Of a stretch of 64,000 bases of DNA, positions 33,694 through 43,917 are shown piece by piece. How positions within the stretch are numbered: the first letter of the stretch is position 1; every line of letters starts with the position of its first letter. The position numbers were made by a program, and so were the translations under genes. This DNA comes from Cryptosporangium minutisporangium (GTDB taxonomy: Bacteria > Actinomycetota > Actinomycetes > Mycobacteriales > Cryptosporangiaceae), in the NCBI RefSeq assembly GCF_039536245.1, contig NZ_BAAAYN010000006.1:248001-312000 (forward strand), written 5' to 3'. The notes under the pieces were generated by a model, which was not told the DNA's origin, made no database searches, and saw only the letters and a program-made list of their open reading frames with translations.

Positions 33694-34656
33694 ATGGTGA
33701 GCGGGACGCTGCTGTCGTGGCTGCTCGACGCGGATCCGGCCCTGCGCTGGCAGGTCGAGCGTGACCTTGCGCAGGAACCGCCGTCGGTGTGGCGGGCGAC
33801 CCGGGCGCGAGTCGCGACCGAGGGTTTCGGTGCGCGCCTGCTGACGCTCCAGGACCCGGATGGGCAGTGGGCGGGCGGTGCGTACTTCCCCGCGGGCTTC
33901 GACTTCGCCGACGTCGAGCGCGTCGGGCAACCGTGGACGGCGACGACGTGGTCGCTCACCGCGCTCCGGGAGTGGGGCCTGGACGCCGCCGTCCTCCGCG
34001 AGCGCCGCACGGCCGAACTGCTCGCGCAGAACAGCCGCTGGGAGTACGACGATCTGCCGTACTGGGGCGGCGAGGTGGACTGCTGCATCAACGCCTGGAC
34101 CCTCGCGAACGGCGTCTGGCTGGGCGTGGACGTCAACGGCGTCGCCGACTGGTTCGTTGAGCACCGGCTACCCGACGGCGGCTGGAACTGCCAGTGGGTC
34201 GAGGGATCAACGCGGTCGTCGTTCCACTCGACGCTCAACTCCCTGAAGGGGCTGCTCGCCTACGACACCGCGACCGGTGGCACGGACGCGACGCGCGCGG
34301 CCCGGCGCAGCGGCGAGGAGTACCTGCTCCAGCGGCAACTGTTCCGCCGGCTGTCGACGGGCGAGCCGGTGGCTCCGTGGGTCGCCAACTTCGCGTACCC
34401 GTTCCGCTGGCTCTACAGCGCGCTGAACGCGGCGGAGTACCTCCGGGAGGCGGCGCTGCTCGACGGCACGCCGCCGGATCGGCGGATGGCGGACGCGATC
34501 GACCTGGTCCGGGCCGCCCGCCGGCCGGACGGCACCTGGCTCCAGGGGCGTCGTCTGCCGGGGCAGGTGTGGTTCGACGTCGACGTGGCGGACGGGGCGG
34601 CGTCGAAGTGGTTAACGCTGTTCGGTGCACGGGTGCTCACCTGGTGGGACTCATAA
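33694..34656 (+). CDS. Terpenoid-cyclase-fold (squalene-cyclase-like) protein
   Basis: A 320-residue soluble protein with QW-like repeats of the alpha/alpha-barrel cyclase superfamily: LQDPDGQWAGG, LPDGGWNCQW and RRPDGTWLQG. No DxDD catalytic motif is seen, and it is half the length of a squalene-hopene cyclase, so a cyclase reaction is doubtful. The fold may serve binding, or a prenyl or polysaccharide-lyase-like role. The start at 33694 has only AAGG upstream. It follows the tRNA array directly and could be read from the same transcript. Confidence 0.7.
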   Translation: MVSGTLLSWLLDADPALRWQVERDLAQEPPSVWRATRARVATEGFGARLLTLQDPDGQWAGGAYFPAGFDFADVERVGQPWTATTWSLTALREWGLDAAVLRERRTAELLAQNSRWEYDDLPYWGGEVDCCINAWTLANGVWLGVDVNGVADWFVEHRLPDGGWNCQWVEGSTRSSFHSTLNSLKGLLAYDTATGGTDATRAARRSGEEYLLQRQLFRRLSTGEPVAPWVANFAYPFRWLYSALNAAEYLREAALLDGTPPDRRMADAIDLVRAARRPDGTWLQGRRLPGQVWFDVDVADGAASKWLTLFGARVLTWWDS

Positions 34657-34685
34657 GCTCGGTGGGGCCGATCACCCGGAGAAAC

Positions 34686-34714
34686 TTGATCTGTTCCAGA
34701 AAAGTGCACTATGT
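34686..34714 (+). promoter_or_regulatory. fur-katG promoter, probably leaderless
   Basis: TTGATC (34686-34691) and CTATGT (34709-34714) are 17 bases apart. The fur GTG at 34722 lies eight bases after the -10, where transcription would begin, and no ribosome binding site precedes it. This fits a leaderless mRNA, as known for mycobacterial furA. Confidence 0.6.
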
Positions 34715-34721
34715 TTAGCGG

Positions 34722-37447
<2,726 letters not shown>

Positions 37448-37459
37448 TTTCGATACCGA

Positions 37460-37504
37460 CGGACGAGCCCGCTCGATCGCCCAGCCGGCCACCGGCCTCG
37501 TCCG
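37460..37504. terminator. Inverted repeat between katG and a convergent gene
   Basis: CGGACGAG (37460-37467) is complementary to CTCGTCCG (37497-37504) across a 29-base loop that can fold further (GCCGG/CCGGC). It lies between the convergent katG and SRPBCC genes. There is no T-run. Confidence 0.4.
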
Positions 37505-37990
37505 CTACTCGGGTGCCTCGACGAGACGCTGCAGGTTGTCGAGCGACGTCTCCAGCGCGCTGAGCGGAACGACCGGCCAGGTCAGCCGCTCCAGCAACTT
37601 GGGGTGGACGCCGCTCCAGTCGCAGTACGACGTCACCTCGGTCGCGGTCGCGCTGACCGGCGCGAGCAGGTAACCGTAGGTGTGGCCGAGCGGGGACCGA
37701 TCCACCGAGCCCGGCTGCCAGGCGAGCTCCACGTCCGGGACGAAGCGGAGAACGGTGTTCTTCACCGTGTACTTGCCCAGCGGCAAGTCGCCGAGCGGCT
37801 CCCGGTCCATGTTCATGATGAACGTGTCGCCGACCGCGCGGAGCCGCTGCGAGTCGGGGGAGACCATCAGCATCCCGGACCCGTCGATCGCGACGTGACC
37901 GTCGGGATCGCTGATCACCGCGAAGATCCGGTCCGCCGGTGCGGCGATCCGGCGCGTGGTGGCGATGCGCTGTTCCACTGATTCGGGCAC
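37505..37990 (-). CDS. SRPBCC-family (polyketide cyclase/dehydrase-like) protein
   Basis: A 161-residue helix-grip protein. TTRRIAAPADRIFAVISDPDGHVAIDGSG is the N-terminal block (residues about 11-39), TEVTSYCDWSG is a core strand, and LETSLDNLQRLVE is the C-terminal helix. The GTG at 37990 follows AAGGAG with a rather long spacer. The ligand is unknown. It is convergent with katG and shows no operon partner. Confidence 0.8.
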   Translation of the reverse strand: MPESVEQRIATTRRIAAPADRIFAVISDPDGHVAIDGSGMLMVSPDSQRLRAVGDTFIMNMDREPLGDLPLGKYTVKNTVLRFVPDVELAWQPGSVDRSPLGHTYGYLLAPVSATATEVTSYCDWSGVHPKLLERLTWPVVPLSALETSLDNLQRLVEAPE

Positions 37991-38159
37991 GGCAGGCCGC
38001 TCCTTTGCGGTCGGGACCCCCGGTACCGGTCATCGTGGCGCGGCGGACGAATCCGCCGCAGGCAACGTGATCCAGTTAACGCCGCGGACAACCCTGCCGG
38101 GTCATCAAAATAACAAGCCCATACCCGCCTACGGAGACCCGAGGGCCGGAACAAGCAGC

Positions 38160-38188
38160 GGCCCGGAGTGCGGTGTGCACTCCGGGCC
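38160..38188 (-). terminator. Strong stem-loop after the small peptide gene
   Basis: GGCCCGGAGTGC pairs perfectly over 12 bp with GCACTCCGGGCC around a five-base loop. On the minus strand GCTGCTTGTT follows, moderately T-rich. It lies 28 bases after the stop of the 44-residue peptide, so the peptide has its own transcript end. Confidence 0.75.
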
Positions 38189-38216
38189 GGTGCGGCGCTG
38201 TGACTGGGGGTGGGGC

Positions 38217-38351
38217 TCAGTAGCGGTTGTAGTCCCAGCAGTCGTTGTAGCGCTTCTTGTGGTGGCGGCGACGGCGGCGCGGCTTGTAGCAGTCGTTGTA
38301 GTCCCAGTCGTTGCAGTGGTTGTTGTAGTCGTAGTCGTAGCAGCCGCTCAT
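38217..38351 (-). CDS. 44-residue Cys/Tyr/Asp/Asn-rich peptide with basic core (novel)
   Basis: The minus-strand ATG at 38351 follows AGGAGG with an eight- to nine-base spacer. The product begins MSGCYDYDYNNHC, has a central KPRRRRRHHKKR, and ends YNDCWDYNRY. It contains 4 Cys, 8 Tyr, 7 Asp, 6 Asn and 2 Trp, and no Ala, Val, Leu, Ile, Phe, Thr, Glu or Gln. NDWDYNDCY and YNDCWDYN are near-copies flanking the basic core. Nearly every codon ends in C or G, as in real genes here. A 12-bp terminator follows. It could bind metal, RNA or polyanion, or be a precursor peptide; no family is recognised. Antisense chance repeats are the alternative. Confidence 0.65.
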   Translation of the reverse strand: MSGCYDYDYNNHCNDWDYNDCYKPRRRRRHHKKRYNDCWDYNRY

Positions 38352-38454
38352 GTCGTCCAGCCTCCTGAAGTTGTGGTCCGGGGCGTGTTCCCCGTGTGTC
38401 AGTAGCTTCGCGCTGAGCGGGCGGCGGTTCGATCGGCCCGCAAACGGCCGCAGC

Positions 38455-38468
38455 GTTCGCTTCCGAAC
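38455..38468. promoter_or_regulatory. Palindrome upstream of the 44-residue peptide gene
   Basis: GTTCG-CTTC-CGAAC is a perfect 5-bp inverted repeat about 105 bases upstream of the peptide ATG, in the 169-base gap after the LacI gene. A second small hairpin (CGGGG/CCCCG) lies at 38379-38394. No convincing -35/-10 pair was found. Confidence 0.35.
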
Positions 38469-38520
38469 ACTCGCGCGCTGGGGCGGCGTCCGGCGCGGGC
38501 GGACGGTAGCCAGCGGCGGC

Positions 38521-39480
38521 TCAGGTGGTGGCGCGCTCGACGACCCGCAGCGGCACCTGCTCGTCGGAGTCGTCCTCGGTGGTGCCGCCGGTCACCGAGC
38601 GGACGATCATCTGCGCCATACGTAGCCCGGCGCCGCGGATGTCCGTCTCGATCGTCGTCAGACGCGGGCTCACCAGGTTGCTGATCGGGGTGTTGTCCAT
38701 CCCGATCAGCGCGAGGTCCTCCGGCACCCGCAGACCCGCCTCCCGGGCCGCGCTGAGCAGCGCGATCGCGACGTCGTCGTTGTAACAGGCGATCGCGTAG
38801 CGGGGCAGGTCCAGCCGGTTCAGCTCGCGGCGCGCCTCGTCCGCGTCGATCCCCAGGTTCAGGATGGGGGTCGCGGGCAGACCCGCTTGCCGGCAGGCGT
38901 CGCGGACGCCGTCCGCACGTGCCGGGCCGAACGGGTCCTCGCGCCGGTCGCGCAGGTGGGCGTAGGCCAGCCGGGTGTAACCCCGGCTGACGAGGTGCTC
39001 GGCCTGCATCCGGCCGATCCGGTGGTCGACCGGTTCGCGCGCGTCGAGGTGGGGCTCGACCAGCCGGATGCCGAGCTCGGTGAGGAGGCTCCGGTCGGAG
39101 TCGCGGAGCCGGGTGATGCTGACGACGGCCAGCGGCCGCATCGTCTGGACCAGCCGCTCGAAGGAGTGCGACGAGGAGTCGGAGAATCGCAGGACCAGCG
39201 TCAGTCCGGCCGCGGACAGCTCGTCGGTCAGGGTGTCGACGACGTCCTGCAGGTGACCGCCGAACGTGGTGTGCGGGAGGAGCCCGACGACCAGCTCGCT
39301 CGCGCCCCGGGCGAGGGTGCGGGCCGCCGCGGACGGCTGGTAGTTGAGCTCCCGTGCGATCTGCTGGACGCGGTCTCGGGTGGCCGGGGCGAAACGCTCG
39401 CCGCGTCCGTTCAGGATCTGGCTCACGGCGGCCCGAGAGACGCCGGCGGCCTTCGCGACGTCGGTGCTCGTCACAGTCAC
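38521..39480 (-). CDS. LacI-family transcriptional regulator
   Basis: A 319-residue repressor. The helix-turn-helix and hinge occupy residues 4-60 (TDVAKAAGVSRAAVSQILNG, LNYQPSAAARTLARG) and a periplasmic-binding-type sugar domain follows (LVVGLLPHTT, AIACYNDDVAIALL, LALIGMDNTPIS). The GTG at 39480 is chosen because the next upstream starts would place the operator inside the gene; GTG at 39474 is also possible. The operator at 39493 suggests autoregulation, and its identical copy before the GH2 gene suggests that gene is the main target. Confidence 0.9.
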   Translation of the reverse strand: MTVTSTDVAKAAGVSRAAVSQILNGRGERFAPATRDRVQQIARELNYQPSAAARTLARGASELVVGLLPHTTFGGHLQDVVDTLTDELSAAGLTLVLRFSDSSSHSFERLVQTMRPLAVVSITRLRDSDRSLLTELGIRLVEPHLDAREPVDHRIGRMQAEHLVSRGYTRLAYAHLRDRREDPFGPARADGVRDACRQAGLPATPILNLGIDADEARRELNRLDLPRYAIACYNDDVAIALLSAAREAGLRVPEDLALIGMDNTPISNLVSPRLTTIETDIRGAGLRMAQMIVRSVTGGTTEDDSDEQVPLRVVERATT

Positions 39481-39492
39481 GAACACAGCGTA

Positions 39493-39508
39493 GTTGACGC
39501 GCGTTAAC
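39493..39508. promoter_or_regulatory. LacI-type operator before its regulator gene
   Basis: GTTGACGCGCGTTAAC, identical over 16 bases to 25612-25627. It lies 12 bases from the lacI-type start and between that gene and a divergent SGNH relic, so it probably controls the regulator itself. Confidence 0.72.
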
Positions 39509-39515
39509 GACTGCG

Positions 39516-39706
39516 GTGGCCTGCGCGCTGCCACCGGCGCCCGGAGCGATCGTCTTCCACGGTGACAGCATCACTGGCCGCTCCTCGCCACCCCGGACGG
39601 TGAACTCAGCGGTGAGTGCACCGTGGACCTGCTGCACCTCAACGGTGCCGGCTACCGGGCGTGGGCGGACGTCCTACGCCCCTGCCTCGACGAACTCGCC
39701 CACTGA
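39516..39706 (+). pseudogene. Relic of an SGNH hydrolase gene
   Basis: One plus-strand frame gives APGAIVFHGDSIT, the first catalytic block of GDSL-type hydrolases. About 15 codons later another frame gives LLATPDGELSGECT then VDLLHLNGAGYRAW, the last block (Asp/His) and C-terminus, ending at TGA 39704-39706. The centre, about 150 codons, is missing and the two ends are out of frame. It was probably the divergent target of the LacI regulator before decay. Confidence 0.62.
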
Positions 39707-39711
39707 CCGCG

Positions 39712-40941
39712 TCAGGGCGCGGTCCCCGTGGTGGGTTCGGGCAGGGCGAAGCAGCCGGCGAACGGATCCGGGAGCGCGCTCCACGCGTCCCAACCGTCGG
39801 CGAGTTCGTCGTCGGTCAGCAGGCACTCGGCCAGGATCGTGGTGAGCGCGTCCGGGGCGGAATCGAGGCCGACGAACGCGAGTTGGGTGCGCCGGTCGCC
39901 GTAGTAGGGGTCCCAGGTGGCGTCGGCGGTCAGCCGGCGGCTGGGTGAGGCGTCGTCCCACTCGCGCGGCGGGAGAGCCGCCAGCCAGTAGCCGAGGCTG
40001 CCCAGGCCGATCCCGCCGCCGGCGGCCTCGAAGCCGAGCGCGGTGTCTGGCTGACTGGCGATCCACAGCTGACCGCGGGCCCGGAGCGTGCGGCCGGCGA
40101 GTTCTTCGAGGGCGTCGTGGAGCCGCTGCGGGTGGAACGGCCGACGGGCCTCGAAGAGCATCGCGGTCACACCCCAGTCGGGGGTGGGGTCGTGCTCGCC
40201 GATCGGGTAACCCTCCTGCCCGCGGCCGAGCGTTCCCGGCTTCTGCGGGTCGTGCCGGCCGGTGCGCCGGAGCGCGGCCGGGACGTCCGGCGCGTCCGCG
40301 TCCAGCTGCACGGCCCACGGCGCGAGGCGTCGCAGCAGGGTGGCGACGCGCACCCGCTCGAGCGGATCGGACTCGGGGCGCGCCCAGCTGACGAGCGTGT
40401 CGGCGTACTCGATCTGGCGCGCGACGACGTCGGCGACGGCGCGGTGGTCGTCGGGCGCGGCGTGCAAGCCCCGATCGCGGAGGTCGTCGGTGGTGTCGAG
40501 GCCGTCCAGAACGGTATCGACGTCGACGACGGTGACGTACGAGTCGAAGCGCACCGCGTCGGTGACCGGTCGCCCGTCCAGCAGCGTATGGGCGCAGGCC
40601 GAGGCCACCGCCTCCGGCTCGACGGCGCGGGGCAGGGCGAGCAACTGGTCGCTCTGCGGGTGGGTCCGGGCGAGGCGGACGAGCGTCGGGAGGACGTCCT
40701 CGCGCAGGGTGCAGGAGACGCAGCCGTGGACGAGTTCCACGGTGACGTCTTCGACGACGCCGGCGGCGGTGCGCACCAGGCGCCGGACGCGGCCGTCGGC
40801 GAGGTCGTCGAGGGTGTGAACGACCAACAGCAGGTTCGGATCCTCGCTGAGCAGGCGGTGGGCGACCGCGCTGGTCGCGGTCGGGGAGAAACCGCTGAGC
40901 ACGGTGACGGCGGGTCGGTGGTCGGGTGGGGAGTGGGTCAT
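39712..40941 (-). CDS. CobW-like GTPase of the MRF (ribosome-hibernation recruiting) type
   Basis: A 409-residue protein with the COG0523/CobW C-terminal domain (FEARRPFHPQRLHDAL, RARGQLWIASQPD) and a GCVSC motif (Cys74, Cys77) at the place of the usual CxCC metal site. The P-loop is degenerate (LSGFSPTATSAV, no GKT), as in actinobacterial MRF proteins that recruit a hibernation factor to zinc-depleted ribosomes. The ATG at 40941 is 25 bases after the ferredoxin-like gene, so they form an operon running from the Zur-type site. Confidence 0.78.
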   Translation of the reverse strand: MTHSPPDHRPAVTVLSGFSPTATSAVAHRLLSEDPNLLLVVHTLDDLADGRVRRLVRTAAGVVEDVTVELVHGCVSCTLREDVLPTLVRLARTHPQSDQLLALPRAVEPEAVASACAHTLLDGRPVTDAVRFDSYVTVVDVDTVLDGLDTTDDLRDRGLHAAPDDHRAVADVVARQIEYADTLVSWARPESDPLERVRVATLLRRLAPWAVQLDADAPDVPAALRRTGRHDPQKPGTLGRGQEGYPIGEHDPTPDWGVTAMLFEARRPFHPQRLHDALEELAGRTLRARGQLWIASQPDTALGFEAAGGGIGLGSLGYWLAALPPREWDDASPSRRLTADATWDPYYGDRRTQLAFVGLDSAPDALTTILAECLLTDDELADGWDAWSALPDPFAGCFALPEPTTGTAP

Positions 40942-40966
40942 CGTGAGTGCTTCCCGGATCGGAGTG

Positions 40967-41326
40967 TCAGCCGAGTTCGTGTCGGACGAGCGCGCGGAGG
41001 TCGGGCGGCACCGGGGTGGTGTCCGGACCGCCCTGGCGAACCCAGTCGGCGAGGGAGCCGACGTCGGCGGGGCGGTGCAGCGGGCCGAGCAGTGTCGCGG
41101 CGAGGAGTGGGCCACCGGCTCCCTGCCGGGGTGCGACGAGCGCGACCGGGGCCCAGACGCACGGGCCGAGACAGCCCTGACTGCGGATCAGCACCGCGCC
41201 GGCGGTGTTCCGGACCGCCGCGCGCAGCGTCTCGGGGCTGCCGCCGCTCAGTGCTTGGCAACGGCGGCCGCCGCAGGTGACCACCACCGCGCCGGTCGTC
41301 GTCCGAGTCCGTTCGCTCGATGGCAT
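40967..41326 (-). CDS. Thioredoxin-like [2Fe-2S] ferredoxin-type protein
   Basis: A 119-residue protein with TCGGRRC (Cys18, Cys23) and [12 protein letters not shown] (Cys52, Cys56), the four-cysteine pattern of the (2Fe-2S) thioredoxin-like ferredoxins. The ATG at 41326 has AAAGGA upstream; longer starts lack it. It lies between the Zur-type site and the MRF GTPase. A role in redox supply or metal handling during zinc limitation is inferred from position only. Confidence 0.75.
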   Translation of the reverse strand: MPSSERTRTTTGAVVVTCGGRRCQALSGGSPETLRAAVRNTAGAVLIRSQGCLGPCVWAPVALVAPRQGAGGPLLAATLLGPLHRPADVGSLADWVRQGGPDTTPVPPDLRALVRHELG

Positions 41327-41396
41327 CGGCTCTGTCCTTTCGCCGGGATGGGGGTGTGTCGCGCCTTCGCGGTGCTGTGCCCTACCGTAGAGCACA

Positions 41397-41411
41397 TGAA
41401 AACCATTATCG
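41397..41411. promoter_or_regulatory. Zur box-like operator in the divergent promoter region
   Basis: TGAAAACCATTATCG agrees with the actinobacterial Zur consensus TGAAAATCATTTTCA, as I remember it, at 12 of 15 positions. It stands out as AT-rich in GC-rich DNA. It lies 71 bases from the leftward ferredoxin start and 26 bases before the rightward rpmB. Its CATTAT could double as the -10 of the rightward promoter. Confidence 0.72.
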
Positions 41412-41436
41412 AGTACGGCCGTCGGGGGGATCGCCG

Positions 41437-41673
41437 GTGAGCGCCCGCTGCCAGGTGACCGGGCGGACGCCGGGATTCGGGAACGCGGTGTCGCACTCGC
41501 ATCGCCGGACCAAGCGGCGGTGGGAGCCGAACCTGCAGCGCAAGCGGTTCTGGCTGGGGTCGGAGAACCGCTGGGTGACGCTGCGGGTCAGTGCGAAGGG
41601 CATCAAGACCGTCGACCGGCGCGGAATCGAGTCGGTGGTCGCCGAGCTCCGGGCGAAGGGGGAGAAGGTCTGA
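41437..41673 (+). CDS. rpmB: Zinc-independent ribosomal protein L28 paralogue
   Basis: A 78-residue L28: [22 protein letters not shown] is the family N-terminus and [11 protein letters not shown] the C-terminal part. Zinc-binding L28 has a CxxC pair near the N-terminus; here it is CQVT, with one Cys only, so it is the zinc-free (C-) form that replaces the normal L28 when zinc is short. The GTG at 41437 follows GGGGGGA. Its stop overlaps the rpsN ATG. Confidence 0.92.
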   Translation: MSARCQVTGRTPGFGNAVSHSHRRTKRRWEPNLQRKRFWLGSENRWVTLRVSAKGIKTVDRRGIESVVAELRAKGEKV

Positions 41674-41978
41674 TGGCCAAGAAGAGCAAGATCGCCCGGG
41701 ACGCACAGCGGCGGGTCGTCGTCGCCCGCTACGCCGAGCGGCGCGCGGAGCTCAAGCGCGTGATCGCCAATCCGCGGAGCACGTCCGACGAGCGAGCGGC
41801 GGCGATGGCCGAGCTGGCGCGTCAGCCGCGGGACGCCAGCCGCACGCGGGTCCGCAACCGCGACGCCGTCGACGGGCGCCCGCGCGGGCACCTCCGCAGG
41901 TTCGGATTGTCCCGGGTGCGGTTCCGGCAGATGGCCCACGCCGGCGAGCTGCCCGGCATCAGCAAGTCCAGCTGGTGA
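41673..41978 (+). CDS. rpsN: Zinc-independent ribosomal protein S14 paralogue
   Basis: A 101-residue long-form S14 ([53 protein letters not shown]) with no cysteines, hence the zinc-free form. Start and stop both overlap the neighbours (TGATG, GTGA). The L33 and S18 paralogues that usually share such operons are absent between L28 and S14. Confidence 0.94.
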   Translation: MAKKSKIARDAQRRVVVARYAERRAELKRVIANPRSTSDERAAAMAELARQPRDASRTRVRNRDAVDGRPRGHLRRFGLSRVRFRQMAHAGELPGISKSSW

Positions 41979-43123
41979 GCGACTCCGGTCGCCGGATCGG
42001 ACGCTCTGCACCCGAGGTGACACGAGCGGTGCGAAAGCGCGGGACCACCGTGGCGGTGGGCACCGGGAGCCGCGGCCCCGTTCGGCACCGGCCGCCGTTC
42101 GCGGATCGACGCCGGTTCGCGGGGCTCTGCGCCGGGCTCGCGGGCGGCGTCGTCGCGGTGGGTGTCGTCGGCATCGCGATCGGCGCGGTGCCGATCTCAC
42201 CCGGCACGGTCGTGGCCGCCCTCGCCGACCACGCCGGTCTTCCGGTGTCGGCAGTGGACCCGGTGGCCGACCAGATCATCTGGACCTCGCGCGTACCCCG
42301 GGTGCTGCTCGCCGTCCTAGTGGGCGCGGGCCTGGCCGTCGCGGGCGCGGTGATCCAGGCGATCGTCCGGAACCCGCTGGGCGACCCGTATCTGATCGGG
42401 ATCGTCCCCGGCGCGAGCCTGGGCGCGGTCACGGTGATCGTGGCGGGCGCGTCGGTGACCGGAGCGCTCTCCTTATCGGTGGCGGCGTTCTTGGGCGGGC
42501 TGCTCGCCTTCGCCGCGACGTTCGTCCTCGGCCGGCAGGACGGCCACTGGCCGCCGACGCGGCTGGTCCTCGCCGGGGTCGCCGTGGGATACCTCGTCTC
42601 GTCGTTCACGTACTTCCTACAGACGATCGCCACGCCCAACCAGGTCACCCGGGTCCTGTTCTGGAGCCTGGGCAGCGTCGCCAGCGCGCGCTGGGGTGAC
42701 CTCGCATTACCCGCGATCGTGGTCTCCCTCGCCACGGTTTGGCTCCTGCTCCACGGGAGGCGGCTGAACGCGCTCGTCAACGGCGTCGACGTGGCTTCGG
42801 CGCTCGGGATCCAGGTCGGCCGGTTCCAGTTCCAGCTGATGGTCGTCGTCGCGCTGCTCACCGGGACCTTGGTCGCCGTCTCCGGCGGCATCCTCTTCGT
42901 CGGCCTGGTCGTTCCGCACGTGGCGCGGCTGCTGGTCGGTGCGGAGAACCGCCGGGTGCTCGTCGCGTCGGTGCTGCTGGGCGCGGTGTTCCTTCCGCTC
43001 GCCGATCTGCTGGCGCGCACGGTCCGCGCGCCGGTGGAGCTGCCGGTCGGGATCGTCACCGCGGCGATCGGCGCCCCGTTCTTCCTGTGGCTGTTGCGCA
43101 CCTCCGGCAGGAGGGCCCGGTGA
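41975..43123 (+). CDS. FecCD/BtuC-type ABC importer permease
   Basis: A 382-residue protein with a hydrophilic N-terminal stretch of about 45 residues and about ten helices. FecCD motifs are present: [46 protein letters not shown] at 41975 overlaps the S14 stop, an intimate link to the alternative ribosomal proteins. The family imports iron-siderophores, cobalamin or haem. In this Zur context a zinc-chelator complex (zincophore) is the likely cargo. Confidence 0.9.
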   Translation: MSDSGRRIGRSAPEVTRAVRKRGTTVAVGTGSRGPVRHRPPFADRRRFAGLCAGLAGGVVAVGVVGIAIGAVPISPGTVVAALADHAGLPVSAVDPVADQIIWTSRVPRVLLAVLVGAGLAVAGAVIQAIVRNPLGDPYLIGIVPGASLGAVTVIVAGASVTGALSLSVAAFLGGLLAFAATFVLGRQDGHWPPTRLVLAGVAVGYLVSSFTYFLQTIATPNQVTRVLFWSLGSVASARWGDLALPAIVVSLATVWLLLHGRRLNALVNGVDVASALGIQVGRFQFQLMVVVALLTGTLVAVSGGILFVGLVVPHVARLLVGAENRRVLVASVLLGAVFLPLADLLARTVRAPVELPVGIVTAAIGAPFFLWLLRTSGRRAR

Positions 43124-43917
43124 TGCGGGTACACGCGGACGGGGTGGCCGTCGAGATCGCCGGCACGACCATCGTCGCCGACGCGGTGCTCTCCGCGGAG
43201 CCGGGAACGCTCGTCGGGCTCCTGGGTCCGAACGGCTCCGGCAAGACGACGTTGCTGCGCACCGTCTACCGGGCGCTCCGTCCGAACGCCGGGAGCGTGC
43301 ACGTCGGGGACGACGACGTCTGGCATCTCAACGCCCGGGACGCGGCCCGGCGGACGGCGGTCGTGGTGCAGGACGACCCGACGGACTTCGAGTTCACCGT
43401 CCGCGAGGTGGTCGAGCTCGGGCGGGTCCCGCACCAGGGTCTCCTGGACCGGCACACATCGGTCGACGACGAGATCGTCGACTCGGCGCTGACGACCGCC
43501 GGGGTGGTGCACTTCGCCGACCGGCTGGTGAGCACGCTCTCCGGCGGCGAGCGGCAACGGGTCTTCGTCGCGCGGGCGCTGGCCCAGCAGACCCCGGTCC
43601 TGGTGCTCGACGAGCCGACGAACCACCTCGACATCCGCGCCCAGATCGAGCTGCTGGAGCTGCTGCGCGGGCTGGGCGTCACCGTGGTGGCCGCCCTGCA
43701 CGACCTCAACCTGGCCGCGACCTACTGCGACACGCTCTACGTCCTGAAATCCGGCCGGGTGGTCGCCTCCGGCCCGGTGGCCGACGTGCTGGTACCCGAC
43801 CTCGTGCGCGACGTCTACGGCGTCAGCGCCGTCGTCCTCCCCAACCCGATCACCGGGCGGCCCACCCTCGGGTTCGGCCCGCTCGTCCCGACCTCTTCCG
43901 AGAAGGAGCTCACATGA
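43123..43917 (+). CDS. FecE-type ABC importer ATPase
   Basis: A 264-residue ATPase: Walker A GPNGSGKTT near residue 41, Q-loop VVVQDDP, signature LSGGERQRV near 141, Walker B LVLDEPTNHLD, and H-loop ALHDLN. Its start overlaps the permease stop, and its stop overlaps the binding-protein ATG. Confidence 0.93.
   Translation: MRVHADGVAVEIAGTTIVADAVLSAEPGTLVGLLGPNGSGKTTLLRTVYRALRPNAGSVHVGDDDVWHLNARDAARRTAVVVQDDPTDFEFTVREVVELGRVPHQGLLDRHTSVDDEIVDSALTTAGVVHFADRLVSTLSGGERQRVFVARALAQQTPVLVLDEPTNHLDIRAQIELLELLRGLGVTVVAALHDLNLAATYCDTLYVLKSGRVVASGPVADVLVPDLVRDVYGVSAVVLPNPITGRPTLGFGPLVPTSSEKELT

Noticed and set aside
38041-38159. AT-richer stretch between the SRPBCC gene and the peptide terminator
   Set aside because: It may hold the SRPBCC promoter on the minus strand (TTGTTA and TTGTCC hexamers), but no -10 at proper spacing was convincing.
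38221-38350. Short direct repeats (AGTCGTTGTAG, GTAGTCCCAG) that could suggest a repeat array
   Set aside because: The units are irregular and fall on codon boundaries of the minus-strand peptide, with no spacers. They reflect its repeated Tyr/Asn/Asp codons and are not CRISPR repeats.
41396-41440. 14-codon ORF ([14 protein letters not shown]) whose stop overlaps the rpmB GTG
   Set aside because: Its start lies inside the Zur box-like site and upstream of the likely transcription start, and it has no ribosome binding site. It is probably not translated.
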